In this document: positions 1-9,116 of the stretch, piece by piece
How positions within the stretch are numbered: position 1 is the stretch's first letter
Layout: each line of letters opens with the position of its first letter
From: Providencia stuartii
Lineage (GTDB): Bacteria > Pseudomonadota > Gammaproteobacteria > Enterobacterales > Enterobacteriaceae
Reading direction: 5' to 3'
Assembly (NCBI RefSeq): GCF_029277985.1
Contig: NZ_CP119546.1
Coordinates: forward strand, 2,914,001 to 2,978,000
DNA: 64,000 nucleotides
The notes under the pieces: generated by a model
Told to the model about the DNA's origin: nothing
The model's input: only the letters and a program-made list of their open reading frames with translations
The model's database searches: none
Program-made: the position numbers and the translations under genes

Positions 1-498
1 TAATTCGCTCATTTTGATGAAAACTCGTGACGCAAATTCACCTTGTCATGCCCCAAAGCATTAACAAAATATTCTGCTGCTGAGTTACGCTAACTGCCAT
101 GGAAAGCTATCTACTTTACGAAACGCTTGCTATTTAATCGATTAAAAATACAAAAAAACCAAATAAAAACATAGACAAACATAAACAAGAAAAGCCCCTA
201 ATAATCAGCTTTATTTGCAAACCAAAACTCAAACAACTGATTTAGTTTTCATTTTTTACTGCTTAAAATCACGACGCCGCTCAAGCAGTGTTCGTTTTTT
301 AAACAATAAAAATGTAAACATTATTAATACGTTATCTAGAGCCTCAGGATGATCAAAGATTAAAATACAAAAAATAATGGATAATAATATTGCCTTTACT
401 CCAATTATGATTAAACAATTAACACATCTGAGTTGTTAAAACAGAAAAGCCCATGATTAATATATATCTATGCCAGAGACGGCTATGCGAGGTTTTCT
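1..498. other. AT-rich intergenic region upstream of the pilus operon
   Basis: No gene is visible on either strand. The stretch is AT-rich with many stop codons in all frames. It must contain the promoter of the pilus operon that starts at 499, but I could not single out convincing -35 and -10 elements among the many AT-rich candidates. A GAGG Shine-Dalgarno-like sequence lies just upstream of the ATG at 499. Confidence 0.6.
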
Positions 499-1023
499 AT
501 GCTATTGACAGTGAAGAAAACACAATTTCTTATTGGGTTAGCTTTTGTATCATCGCCATTTTATGGTGCTAACTTAGCAACAACGTCCTTTCAAGTACTC
601 ATGACAGTCACCAGTACTTGTCAGATCAGTGTTGGCTCAAATATCAACTTAGGATCAGTCACTTCAAATACCACCAATTTATCTTCAAGTAATATACTCA
701 GTGTCACTTGCTCAAAAAACACACCATTTAATATTGGACTCGCTCCCTCTCTTGCAAATAAAGGTACTGACGAAGGTAGTGGCTATTTAGCACCACTCAC
801 CAATCCAACAGGCAATACAGATAGGATCCCCTATCAATTAAAGCAAACCTCTGCAACTGGCACTAATTGGGGAAATACAACAACATTATTTGATGAAGGA
901 AATGGGGTGTCTGGAACAGGTAATGGAGAAACGCAAACTTTCACCGTTTATGCCGTGGTGACGAATGCCAATTTTACACCGGATACCTATTCTGATGTAG
1001 TTACGGTCAACGTTAATTACTAA
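499..1023 (+). CDS. Spore coat U (SCPU) domain pilin, Csu-type major subunit
   Basis: This 174-residue secreted protein has a hydrophobic N-terminal signal (roughly residues 1-24) followed by a single spore coat U domain. Cys41 and Cys71 are placed to form the intradomain disulfide, and the C-terminus ends in a YSDVVTVNVNY-type strand typical of Csu/archaic pilins. By family it should be a pilus rod subunit, folded by the chaperone encoded next and exported by the usher after that. It is the first gene of a four-gene operon; 31 nt separate it from the chaperone gene. Being first and single-domain makes it the likely CsuA/B-type rod subunit, which is an inference from order. The exact pilus subtype cannot be fixed from sequence alone. 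Confidence 0.8.
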   Translation: MLLTVKKTQFLIGLAFVSSPFYGANLATTSFQVLMTVTSTCQISVGSNINLGSVTSNTTNLSSSNILSVTCSKNTPFNIGLAPSLANKGTDEGSGYLAPLTNPTGNTDRIPYQLKQTSATGTNWGNTTTLFDEGNGVSGTGNGETQTFTVYAVVTNANFTPDTYSDVVTVNVNY

Positions 1024-1054
1024 ACGTGACTGTTTCAGTATAAGGAAGAGCAAA

Positions 1055-1771
1055 TTGATTAAATGCCCCCTTATTCTACTGTTCATCAACCTACTCGCTA
1101 CTATCAGTTTTTCCAACCAGATAAGTGCGAGTGGGTTGCAAGTCACACCCGTGACATTGACATTCACCGCGCAACAAAAAGCAGCCGGAATTTGGTTAAG
1201 TAATAATGGAAAAGACCTTATACAAGTTCAGGTGAGAACATTTATCTGGCAACAAAAGAATTTAGGTAACCAATTAACACCAACTCGAGATATCATTATT
1301 AGTCCACCAATGATAAAGCTTCTCCCCAATGAACAACAGCTCATCAGGGTTATTCGTAACAACAACCTACTAGGGAGCCAAGAACAAGCATATCGACTCT
1401 CAATTAATGAAATTCCATTACCTCAGAAAAACAGCAGTCATTTACGGCTTGTTTTACATTATTCATTGCCTATTTTTATTCAACCTTTAAACATGCCTCC
1501 TCCCAGCACGTTATTAGAATGGCAAATAAAAAAATTCCAATCCCAAAGCTATCTAGTTATACATAACAGAGGCAATACGCATGCCCAGCTGTCAGATATT
1601 CGTTTGATAAATTGCAGAGGTAAAACGACGGTAATTAATTCAGGTTTATTAGGATACGTCTTACCGCAATCCACTATGCAATGGAATATTAAACTGACTG
1701 ACCTATGCTCCGCCCCCAACAACCAAATAAAAGTTATGATCAATGGTGAGCGACAATCCTACCCCCTCTAA
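1055..1771 (+). CDS. Periplasmic pilus assembly chaperone (Csu/FGS-type)
   Basis: This 238-residue periplasmic chaperone has a signal peptide (about residues 1-26), then an N-terminal immunoglobulin-like domain beginning LQVTPVTLTF and carrying the family signature ISPPMIKLLPNEQQLIRVIR. Such chaperones hold pilin subunits by donor-strand complementation and pass them to the outer-membrane usher. The start is a TTG codon; I chose it because AAGGAAG lies about six bases upstream, while the nearby ATG at 1063 is in another frame. The 3' end overlaps the usher gene by 29 nt, which implies co-translation. Its length suits the family. Confidence 0.85.
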   Translation: MIKCPLILLFINLLATISFSNQISASGLQVTPVTLTFTAQQKAAGIWLSNNGKDLIQVQVRTFIWQQKNLGNQLTPTRDIIISPPMIKLLPNEQQLIRVIRNNNLLGSQEQAYRLSINEIPLPQKNSSHLRLVLHYSLPIFIQPLNMPPPSTLLEWQIKKFQSQSYLVIHNRGNTHAQLSDIRLINCRGKTTVINSGLLGYVLPQSTMQWNIKLTDLCSAPNNQIKVMINGERQSYPL

Positions 1772-4121
1772 TCGCTTTCATCATCATTACTTAGCAGATA
1801 TCTCACTGCTATGCGTGATGTTTTATCCCCTATTTGTTATCGCTCAATCCGATATCACCTCTACGACAGTGGAATATGTGTTCAATGACACAACGCCATT
1901 ATCAGGTACCGAACTGTATCTTGAAGTCACAATTAACCAAACTCATTTTGGTATTGCTCGTTTTGGCTACGATAATGGTCGGCTGTGTACCACGACAGAA
2001 ACACTGAAACAACTGCGTTTCAAAGCAATAAAAACGCATGCTAAGACTATTTGCTTGGATGAATTAACCGGCCTTAGCTACCACTATGATCCCAACCAAC
2101 AAGCCGTTGCAATTCATTCTCCTCTTTCATTATTAGAACTCGGCTCGACAACAATCGAACTTATCCCATCGGAACAAGTGCAGGCAAAATCCTCCTCTGG
2201 TGCTTTACTCAACTATGATTTACGTGTTGTAAAAAATAAAACCACTGCATTAAGTAGCTTTTCAGAATTGAGATTATTTAATCAACAAGGCTTATTTAGT
2301 ACGACACAACAAACCCAAAACACGTTTGGGCACAGCGAGTTCAGACAACCCTTTATTCGTTTAGACACAACTTGGCGTTCTTCTTTTGAAGATAAAAAAC
2401 TATTTTCAAATATCGGCGATACCATAACTCGTTCACTAACTTGGTCACGAGCAACTCGGATAGCAGGGCTACAAATAGCGACTGACTTTTCTTTGCAGCC
2501 TTATATTCCAACCGCCCCGTTAATCGCTTTTTATGGCTCCGCCACACTTCCTTCAAATGTTGAGTTATATATTGATGGTATCAAACGCTATAGCGGTGAA
2601 GTTCCTATAGGTCATTTTACCTTGAACAGTTTGCCGAGCGTTAATGGAGAGGGAAATGCACAAATCATCCTAACTGACTCTCTAGGTAGAGCAAACGTGC
2701 AAAACATTTCATTCTATAATGACCAAACATTACTACGTGAAGGCATTTTTGATTGGTCCACTGAATTTGGTGTCGTACGCGAAAATTATGCCCTCCGATC
2801 TTTTGACTATGCCAATTCACCGATTGCAAGTACCACATTGCGTTATGGTATGAATAATCACTTCACTGCAAGTGCCCATTCTGAATTAACAACTGATTTA
2901 ATCAATTTAGGTATTGAAGGTGATTGGATCCCAAAAATGGGAGGCGGTACAATCTCAACGGCTGTTGCCGTAAGCTCTGATTTAAATAGCCAAGGCTGGC
3001 TTTATTATGCAAGTTACTATTGGTCAAATAATCACTTTAATTTCGGGGCATCCGCCACCGCTACCACCTCTAAATATCAAGATATTGCCGCAACCTATTC
3101 ATCCCCACCCTATGCATTTAACGGTAATACCACTATAGGTTATCACTTTGAAACCCTTGGCAATATTAATCTATCCTATTTAGGTTTTCGTCCTCAGCAT
3201 GATCATGCCATTCGTTATTTAGGAGTGAGTTGGTATAAATCCCTCGGTGATAATCTATATCTTAGCGCCAGCATGAATAAAAAACTCAATGATGATAAAG
3301 AAAGCCTTTTTTATCTTGCCGCGACTCTGCTATTTGAAAATAACAAGAGTATCCGCATGACTAGCCAACACAATAAAGATGGATTCCTGCATCAAATTAA
3401 TGCCAATAAATCGATCACTAACGAAGGTGGATTAGGTTGGGATATAACCGCAAGTAAACAAGGTGATGAAAGCCATCATCAAATAGATATTCGTTATCTT
3501 ACCGATAAAATAGATGTCAGCGCGGGTATGAATAAAATAAACCAAATGAATTCACAATATCTTGGCGCGAGTGGCGCTATAGCAACTATCGGTAATGGTT
3601 TATTTATTTCAAAATCCATCATGAACAGTTTCGCTATCGTTTCAACTAACGGTATCAGCCATATTCCAATTAAATTAGAAAACTCTATTGTCGGTATTAC
3701 TGATGATGACGGGTTACTGTTAATACCGTCACTCAATAGTTATCAAAAAAATATTCTAGCTTTAGATTCCACAGACCTTCCAGCCAATATACAGGTCAAG
3801 CAATCGAGTATACAAGTCATACCTAAATACCATTCCGGTGTTTTAGCAACATTTGAACTATTAAAAACACATTCCGCACTCGTTATTCTTTCAGATGCTG
3901 AAGGAAGACTGTTGCCCGCAGGTAGCCTAGTTCAATTAAATGATCAAAAAGAAAATCTAATCACAATTGGATACGATGGAATGGCTTATTTCGATACATT
4001 ACAAGAAAGCAATACGCTTTTCATTAATTACGGTAAAGAGCAATGTAGCCTCACTTTCCACTATCCCAAAACGGAGGAACTTATTCCTCAAATTGGGCCA
4101 TTACGCTGCCATTCAGAGTAA
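1743..4121 (+). CDS. Outer-membrane pilus usher (FimD/PapC family, CsuD-like)
   Basis: This 792-residue usher forms the outer-membrane pore through which chaperone-bound subunits are assembled. An N-terminal hydrophobic stretch around residues 18-35 is the likely signal, with about 17 polar residues before it. The N-terminal usher domain is recognisable (TPLSGTELYLEVTINQTHFG and following), and the long middle is rich in alternating aromatic and polar residues, as expected of a 24-strand barrel. The C-terminal 130 residues resemble usher C-terminal domains and end near a paired cysteine. The start overlaps the chaperone gene by 29 nt. Ushers of the archaic Csu class run close to this length, somewhat shorter than FimD. 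The gene is intact. Confidence 0.88.
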   Translation: MVSDNPTPSNRFHHHYLADISLLCVMFYPLFVIAQSDITSTTVEYVFNDTTPLSGTELYLEVTINQTHFGIARFGYDNGRLCTTTETLKQLRFKAIKTHAKTICLDELTGLSYHYDPNQQAVAIHSPLSLLELGSTTIELIPSEQVQAKSSSGALLNYDLRVVKNKTTALSSFSELRLFNQQGLFSTTQQTQNTFGHSEFRQPFIRLDTTWRSSFEDKKLFSNIGDTITRSLTWSRATRIAGLQIATDFSLQPYIPTAPLIAFYGSATLPSNVELYIDGIKRYSGEVPIGHFTLNSLPSVNGEGNAQIILTDSLGRANVQNISFYNDQTLLREGIFDWSTEFGVVRENYALRSFDYANSPIASTTLRYGMNNHFTASAHSELTTDLINLGIEGDWIPKMGGGTISTAVAVSSDLNSQGWLYYASYYWSNNHFNFGASATATTSKYQDIAATYSSPPYAFNGNTTIGYHFETLGNINLSYLGFRPQHDHAIRYLGVSWYKSLGDNLYLSASMNKKLNDDKESLFYLAATLLFENNKSIRMTSQHNKDGFLHQINANKSITNEGGLGWDITASKQGDESHHQIDIRYLTDKIDVSAGMNKINQMNSQYLGASGAIATIGNGLFISKSIMNSFAIVSTNGISHIPIKLENSIVGITDDDGLLLIPSLNSYQKNILALDSTDLPANIQVKQSSIQVIPKYHSGVLATFELLKTHSALVILSDAEGRLLPAGSLVQLNDQKENLITIGYDGMAYFDTLQESNTLFINYGKEQCSLTFHYPKTEELIPQIGPLRCHSE

Positions 4122-4175
4122 GTATCCTAATACTTACTCACTATATTCAATCACAAATTGAATAGGAGATAAAAA

Positions 4176-5165
4176 ATGTTAACTCTTCATAGAAAATATA
4201 AAATATCTTGCATTGTTTTTTTCTTATCTCTGTCTTTAAATTTACCTCGTCACGCTTATAGCCTAGCTTGCTCCATTTCAAATATTAGCACATTGAATTT
4301 TGGTCACATAATGCCTTTAACGAATAACGTGGCAACCACCTCTTTGACCTTTAATTATAGCTGCACTAAAGAAACTCTCGAAACACTTGTTGGTGCCACA
4401 CTTTGTTTAAATATTGGTATCTCCAGCGTTTCTGGACAAATTACCTCTCGCCAAATGTTACCAGTTGGATTAAATAGTCCCATTAATTATCAGCTCTATC
4501 AAAATGCAAATCATAGTCTAATCTGGGGGAGTCAACATATTTCTGGCTCCAGTCCAATTATGATTAAATTAAGCTTAAACCAAGGACTAACACCTGCGAC
4601 TGGTTCAGTGACTATTTACGCTCAACTATCAGTTAATCAATCAAGTGTTATTCCTGCAACTTATATTGACACTTATACCTCACTAACAGCCACCTCAACC
4701 TTAAATCTTGGTATCCTTAGTACGCCTAATAGCTGTGGTTCAATTGTTGGCCCTAGTTTTCCTTTTGTCGTAACCGCAACAATTACTGATCAATGCCTAG
4801 TATCAAGTAATGGAGACATTAATATTGGCAGTGTACAGAGCTCAACAAATAATGCAGCGGCTAGTGGCCATATTTCGGTCACTTGTACAAATACAACACC
4901 GTTTAGTATCGGACTCTTACCCTCAAATAATAATTTACAAGGTTCAGGGGTTTTACAAAGTATTTCGACTACTGAAAAAATCCCTTATCAATTAAGCTCA
5001 ACACCGGGGTTAAATGGCGCAACGTGGGGAAATAATCCTTTAAATTTAATTACCGATATTGGCTCGGGGATCACTAAAGACTACCCGGTTTATGTCACGG
5101 TACCATCAACAAATTATCCTCCAGGCAGTTATAGTGATACCGTCACTATTAATGTAACCTATTAA
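4176..5165 (+). CDS. Two-domain spore coat U protein, probable pilus tip adhesin (CsuE-like)
   Basis: This 329-residue secreted protein has a signal peptide (about residues 1-31) followed by two spore coat U domains, roughly residues 32-175 and 180-329. The second domain is clearly related to the pilin encoded by the first gene (INIGSV, SVTC-like and YSDTVTINVTY motifs). In Csu pili the last gene encodes a two-domain tip adhesin, so position and architecture both point to a CsuE-type tip subunit, which is inference. AATAGGAGA supplies a good ribosome site a few bases before the ATG. A 54-nt gap separates it from the usher gene and the operon appears to end here. No clear intrinsic terminator follows directly. 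Confidence 0.82.
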   Translation: MLTLHRKYKISCIVFFLSLSLNLPRHAYSLACSISNISTLNFGHIMPLTNNVATTSLTFNYSCTKETLETLVGATLCLNIGISSVSGQITSRQMLPVGLNSPINYQLYQNANHSLIWGSQHISGSSPIMIKLSLNQGLTPATGSVTIYAQLSVNQSSVIPATYIDTYTSLTATSTLNLGILSTPNSCGSIVGPSFPFVVTATITDQCLVSSNGDINIGSVQSSTNNAAASGHISVTCTNTTPFSIGLLPSNNNLQGSGVLQSISTTEKIPYQLSSTPGLNGATWGNNPLNLITDIGSGITKDYPVYVTVPSTNYPPGSYSDTVTINVTY

Positions 5166-5311
5166 AATACCAGAGAATCATTAGCGTATTTTGCGTCACC
5201 CAGATAAGAAAAAACAGTTCCCAAAGGTTATTCTCAAGTAATTTGTTACTTAATACACATAGATTTTTTCTAATATTTTCGCTCTTGGTTGGAAAAAACT
5301 AATATTATGAG

Positions 5312-5355
5312 AATTGAATGATAATTGAATGATAATTGAATGATAATTGAATGAT
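5312..5355 (+). repeat. Four tandem copies of an 11-bp repeat
   Basis: Four perfect head-to-tail copies of AATTGAATGAT occupy this segment, followed by a partial fifth copy (AATTA). It lies in non-coding DNA about 150 nt after the pilus operon. An 11-bp unit would not keep a reading frame, so it is not a protein repeat. Copy number may vary between strains by slippage. Confidence 0.9.
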
Positions 5356-5363
5356 AATTAGCC

Positions 5364-5564
5364 TTGTTGGTATCATATTACGATTTGTGGGATGCGCAAG
5401 CAAGCCGGAATTTGATAATACATAATCTAATTATCCGGCAATTGGCTTATTTATTATCAAAACGGTCATTACAAGGGGAACTTCTTAGCAATCATTGCAT
5501 TGTTGCGAAAGAAGAGCTGCGTTTGGCGGGCGCTCACTTTTTTATGCGTACATTGAATGGATAA
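5364..5564 (+). other. Short unrecognised ORF, possibly a gene relic
   Basis: A 66-codon open frame runs from an ATG just after the tandem repeat. I do not recognise the product; it has no clear signal peptide or membrane segment. No good ribosome binding site precedes it. A strong intrinsic terminator sits about 70 nt downstream on the same strand, which suggests that a transcript once ended, or still ends, here. It may be the 3' remnant of a lost gene or chance coding. Confidence 0.2.
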
Positions 5565-5633
5565 TTAACCGCTATTTTTCGTAGTCGGTGTGAGTATTTT
5601 TTATATCCCATTTAACTTTTATAACCGTGTCGT

Positions 5634-5662
5634 TTTGCTGCATCAAGCAGCAAAGATTTTTT
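5634..5662 (+). terminator. Intrinsic terminator in the relic region
   Basis: TTTGCTGC, a five-base loop and GCAGCAAA form a perfect 8-bp stem, followed by GATTTTTTC. The geometry is that of a rho-independent terminator on the + strand. The only upstream + strand candidate is the short ORF at 5364-5564, or read-through from the pilus operon. Confidence 0.65.
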
Positions 5663-5957
5663 CAAGGTTAACAAAGGTATTACTCTTCAGAGTTATCAGT
5701 CATATGAAGATGACTGATTCAATAGCCCTAGTTTAGAAACATTAGTCACTCTCCCATTAGAACATTTTATGGGGATACAATATCAAGTAATCATAAACAA
5801 TCGATTGCTTAGTGTATTAACTCCTGATAAACGCTGAGGCTAATATTCCTGAATCTGTAGGCGATCAGTGTGATTGAAAACTAAGTAATATAACGCTTGA
5901 AATTAAGTTAAAATATCCATCAAGAATAGAACTATTCATTTCAAAAAATGCTTTCGC

Positions 5958-6031
5958 GATTCGATGATCGACCTCAATACTGTTTGGCTGTGGCTCAAAA
6001 CCAATCGCTCTACCTACTGAGCTGACAATCC
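5958..6031 (-). pseudogene. Degenerate tRNA-like sequence
   Basis: Read on the minus strand, this stretch contains a normal-looking tRNA D-arm (GCTCAGTAGGTAGAGC), then an anticodon-like loop (TTTTGAG between GG and CC), then GAGGTCGATC and ATCGAATC resembling a broken T-arm. The anticodon stem and T-arm do not pair properly and the acceptor ends do not match, so it cannot be a working tRNA. A minus-strand open frame here (5865-6056) translates to the SSVGRAIGFEP pattern typical of translated tRNA genes, which supports the reading. It may be a decayed tRNA or an old integration end. This is judged by eye. Confidence 0.45.
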
Positions 6032-6280
6032 GATAAATTTGTTTAATCTCTCTCATTTAGCAGAATCCACATTATTCTGCTATTTTATTTATATAATTAA
6101 ATTTTGGTTATTGATGTTAATTTGGTGTTATCTTTGGATTAAGATATCACCACTCTACTTACAATCAGTTAAGTTTTCCTTACACTGACTGAGATTTGTG
6201 TCACAATATTTATGCAAACACTGTCACACAACTAAAAATATACTGTGACCGCACTAACCAACCTCTTTGGATAAATACCG

Positions 6281-7684
6281 ATGGAAGAAAATCAATCCAC
6301 AACATCAACACGCTCGTCTGCTGATCGGCAACAGCTAAAACGTAGCCTGAGTAACCGCCATATCCAACTTATCGCTATCGGTGGCGCGATCGGAACTGGG
6401 CTATTCATGGGTTCTGGGAAAACCATTTCACTCGCGGGCCCTTCAATCATATTTGTCTATATGATTATTGGCTTCATGCTCTTCTTTGTCATGCGAGCCA
6501 TGGGCGAATTATTACTTTCCAACCTCAATTACAAATCCTTTAGTGATTTTTCATCCGACCTCATTGGTCCTTGGGCTGGCTTTTTTGTCGGCTGGACTTA
6601 TTGGTTTTGTTGGGTCATTACAGGTATTGCCGATATTGTCGCCATTACATCCTATGTCAGTTTTTGGGTCCCCGATTTCCCTGAATGGGTGACCTCTTTT
6701 ATTTGCGTTGTCGTTCTATTAACGCTGAATTTAGTGTCTGTCAGGCTATTTGGTGAACTCGAATTCTGGTTTGCCATGATCAAGATTGTTGCCATTGTCA
6801 CGCTCATCGCCGTTGGTGGCACCTTAATCGCCATGAACTTTCAATCACCGGCAGGTCATACTGCATCATTAAGTAATATTTGGAATGATGGCGGCATGTT
6901 CCCGATGGGAATGAGTGGCTTTTTCGCGGGCTTCCAAATCGCCATTTTTGCCTTTGTAGGAATAGAATTGGTCGGCACTGCCGCAGCAGAAACCCGTGAT
7001 CCTGAGAAATCTCTGCCAAAAGCAATTAATGCTATTCCTTTTAGGATCATTACCTTTTATGTGTTATCGCTGATTGTGATTATGGCGGTAACGCCATGGC
7101 GCACAATTTTAGCGGATAAAAGCCCATTTGTTGAAATGTTTGTATTGATTAGCTTACCGGCAGCTGCGAGTATTGTTAACTTTGTTGTACTGACATCGGC
7201 AGCCTCTTCGGCTAATAGTGGCGTCTTTTCAACCAGCCGCATGCTATTTGGCCTATCAAAAGAAGGCGATGCACCAAAACAGTTTAGTCGTTTATCAAAA
7301 AAAGCTGTTCCAGCCACGGGACTGATCTTTACCTGTATTTGTCTCAGCTTTGGTATCGTACTGATCTATTTCATTCCTGATATCATGCATGCTTTTACAT
7401 TAGTCACGACTGTATCAGCAATCCTATTTATGTTTATCTGGAGTATGATCTTATACAGTTACCTCAAATTTAGAAAACATCGCCCACAGCTCCATAAAGC
7501 TTCACTTTATAAAATGCCGGCGGGTATTGTGATGTCTTGGATTTGTTTGGCTTTCTTCGCATTTATGGTCGTGCTACTGGCATTTCAACATGATACAAGA
7601 CAAGCACTGATCGCGACTCCTGTCTGGTTTATCATTCTATTAATTGGTTACCAAGTCGTTAAACGCCGTAAGAAAACGCATTAA
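6281..7684 (+). CDS. cycA: D-serine/D-alanine/glycine:H+ symporter CycA
   Basis: CycA is an inner-membrane amino acid permease of the APC superfamily that imports D-serine, D-alanine and glycine, and also takes up D-cycloserine. The 467-residue product has about twelve membrane segments and matches E. coli CycA over its whole length, including the N-terminal block NRHIQLIAIGGAIGTGLFMG and the FAFVGIELVGTAAAET block. It stands alone between a long upstream gap and a strong terminator, so it is probably monocistronic. The ATG follows CTTTGGATAA with only a weak ribosome site, but the N-terminus aligns with the family. D-amino-acid uptake fits a host-associated enteric lifestyle. Confidence 0.95.
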   Translation: MEENQSTTSTRSSADRQQLKRSLSNRHIQLIAIGGAIGTGLFMGSGKTISLAGPSIIFVYMIIGFMLFFVMRAMGELLLSNLNYKSFSDFSSDLIGPWAGFFVGWTYWFCWVITGIADIVAITSYVSFWVPDFPEWVTSFICVVVLLTLNLVSVRLFGELEFWFAMIKIVAIVTLIAVGGTLIAMNFQSPAGHTASLSNIWNDGGMFPMGMSGFFAGFQIAIFAFVGIELVGTAAAETRDPEKSLPKAINAIPFRIITFYVLSLIVIMAVTPWRTILADKSPFVEMFVLISLPAAASIVNFVVLTSAASSANSGVFSTSRMLFGLSKEGDAPKQFSRLSKKAVPATGLIFTCICLSFGIVLIYFIPDIMHAFTLVTTVSAILFMFIWSMILYSYLKFRKHRPQLHKASLYKMPAGIVMSWICLAFFAFMVVLLAFQHDTRQALIATPVWFIILLIGYQVVKRRKKTH

Positions 7685-7736
7685 AGACCAGATAGTAAAG
7701 CGCTACTATAAAATTGAATATGTTATTCAAATAGCT

Positions 7737-7784
7737 TAAAAGGCCTGAATTCAAGACACTCCTGAACTCAGGCCTTTTAACTTT
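7737..7784 (+). terminator. Intrinsic terminator of cycA
   Basis: AAAAGGCCTGA and TCAGGCCTTTT form a perfect 11-bp stem around a 19-base loop, followed by a T-rich tail. It lies about 50 nt after the cycA stop codon. Confidence 0.85.
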
Positions 7785-8101
7785 TATCGACTTCGTAATA
7801 CCTTATGCATTCATACCTATAGCCTATCGATATGGCTATTTCTGAACCAAATATCATCAGCTCAATCTTCTTCATCTGTGCTAGTACATTTTCAATGCAC
7901 TTTTTCCTAACCGTACAAGCACCTTTTATTAATGCCGCCGTTTACTTAAGTTAGTGTAGAGAATAAATATCGACAGATTATTAAGCAGTTGAGCTGTTAT
8001 TTATTAATTTATTTTGGTATTACATTGAAAGAGATAAGTCATAAACATGATCGTAAAGTTCACTTTATGTCTAATGAGCAACGTTAAATTAAAGGTAAAA
8101 A
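7785..8101. other. Intergenic region upstream of the glutathione S-transferase gene
   Basis: I see no gene in these 317 bases. An AAAGG ribosome site precedes the ATG at 8102. No promoter could be assigned with confidence. Confidence 0.5.
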
Positions 8102-8848
8102 ATGACAAATTTATCCGCATTGACTATTTTTCATGATCCTACCTCAGAGCCAAGTAGAGCAGTTCACTGGCTTTGTATTGAGGCTAATATTCCCATCGAT
8201 ATCAAATACACGTGGTTGACGCGAGGAGAACATCTTTCTAAGGCGTTTTTAGCCGTCAATCCGTTGCATCAGATACCCGCAATGCAGCACAACGACTTTT
8301 GCCTTTCCGAAGCAACGGCAATCATGAACTACCTTACCGATATTCACGGTTGTAGTGATAAATGGTTTGGAGCGAACCATAGATCTAAGGCTGTCATCAA
8401 TAAACATTTATCTTGGTATCATACGAATCTTCGTAAAATTTCAACATTGGAATATTTTCTTCCCGTACTATTAATGCCTGCATATCTTGGGATAGCAAAA
8501 CCCTCAGCAATTGAGATTGAAGCTAAATTAAATGCACTTCATGCTATGTTTAAAAATTTAGATTTTCTGCTTGAAGGCAAAGATTTCTTATCTGGAAATG
8601 ATATTTCCGCCGCAGATTTACTCTATGCTTGCGATATTTTTGCTTTAAGGATTGACCCCAATTTTAAGCAAATAATAGAAAGATACCCTAATATCTGTGG
8701 CTGGTTAACAAAGCTCGAGTCAAGGCCAAGTTATAGGCTTTCACATAAAGCATGGGATTACATTGTTCCACAAATACTGGCACTAAACGGGGGTTCTAAA
8801 GGGTCTCCAGCGTGGATAGCTGATACTTGTGAACAAGTCATCGGGTAA
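8102..8848 (+). CDS. Glutathione S-transferase family protein (theta-like)
   Basis: This 248-residue cytosolic protein has the two-domain GST layout: an N-terminal thioredoxin-like domain (about residues 5-85) and an all-helical C-terminal domain. Key features are SEPSRAVHWLCIEANI at the start, the NPLHQIPAM cis-proline segment and LSEATAIMNYLTDIHG, in which Ser-Glu should bind the gamma-glutamyl part of glutathione. The sequence order is that of theta-class enzymes, which conjugate glutathione to electrophiles; the real substrate is unknown. It is flanked by gaps on both sides and is probably transcribed alone. Length is normal for theta GSTs and the frame is intact. Confidence 0.85.
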   Translation: MTNLSALTIFHDPTSEPSRAVHWLCIEANIPIDIKYTWLTRGEHLSKAFLAVNPLHQIPAMQHNDFCLSEATAIMNYLTDIHGCSDKWFGANHRSKAVINKHLSWYHTNLRKISTLEYFLPVLLMPAYLGIAKPSAIEIEAKLNALHAMFKNLDFLLEGKDFLSGNDISAADLLYACDIFALRIDPNFKQIIERYPNICGWLTKLESRPSYRLSHKAWDYIVPQILALNGGSKGSPAWIADTCEQVIG

Positions 8849-9062
8849 CAAAAGCGGATAAGCGGTTTAGACAAGTCTAAAGGAAACAAACTGAGCGCCT
8901 TACTCAAAGAAAGACTTATTTGGCTTATTTGTTTTGATTATTTTTACCATCACTTGCGGTGAATAAACATCCCCACAAGCTCAGATTTGAATACTCAAAA
9001 AATAAGGCTATACAAAATAAAATCAATGAACAATATTCAATAGTCATTTTCTATTTGCTCAT

Positions 9063-9101
9063 AAAAAACCCCCAGCAGTTGATTACCCAACTACTGGGGG
9101 G
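9063..9101 (-). terminator. Intrinsic terminator of putP
   Basis: On the minus strand a stem of CCCCCCAGTAGTTG with CAACTGCTGGGGG, holding one mismatch, is followed by a run of six T. It lies about 15 nt after the putP stop codon. Confidence 0.85.
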
Positions 9102-9116
9102 ACTTTATTTTATAAA

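Noticed and set aside
5865..6056. 63-codon minus-strand ORF as a protein gene
   Set aside because: Its N-terminal part is the translation of a tRNA-like sequence (SSVGRAIGFEP pattern), there is no good ribosome site, and the rest is low-complexity AT-rich coding.
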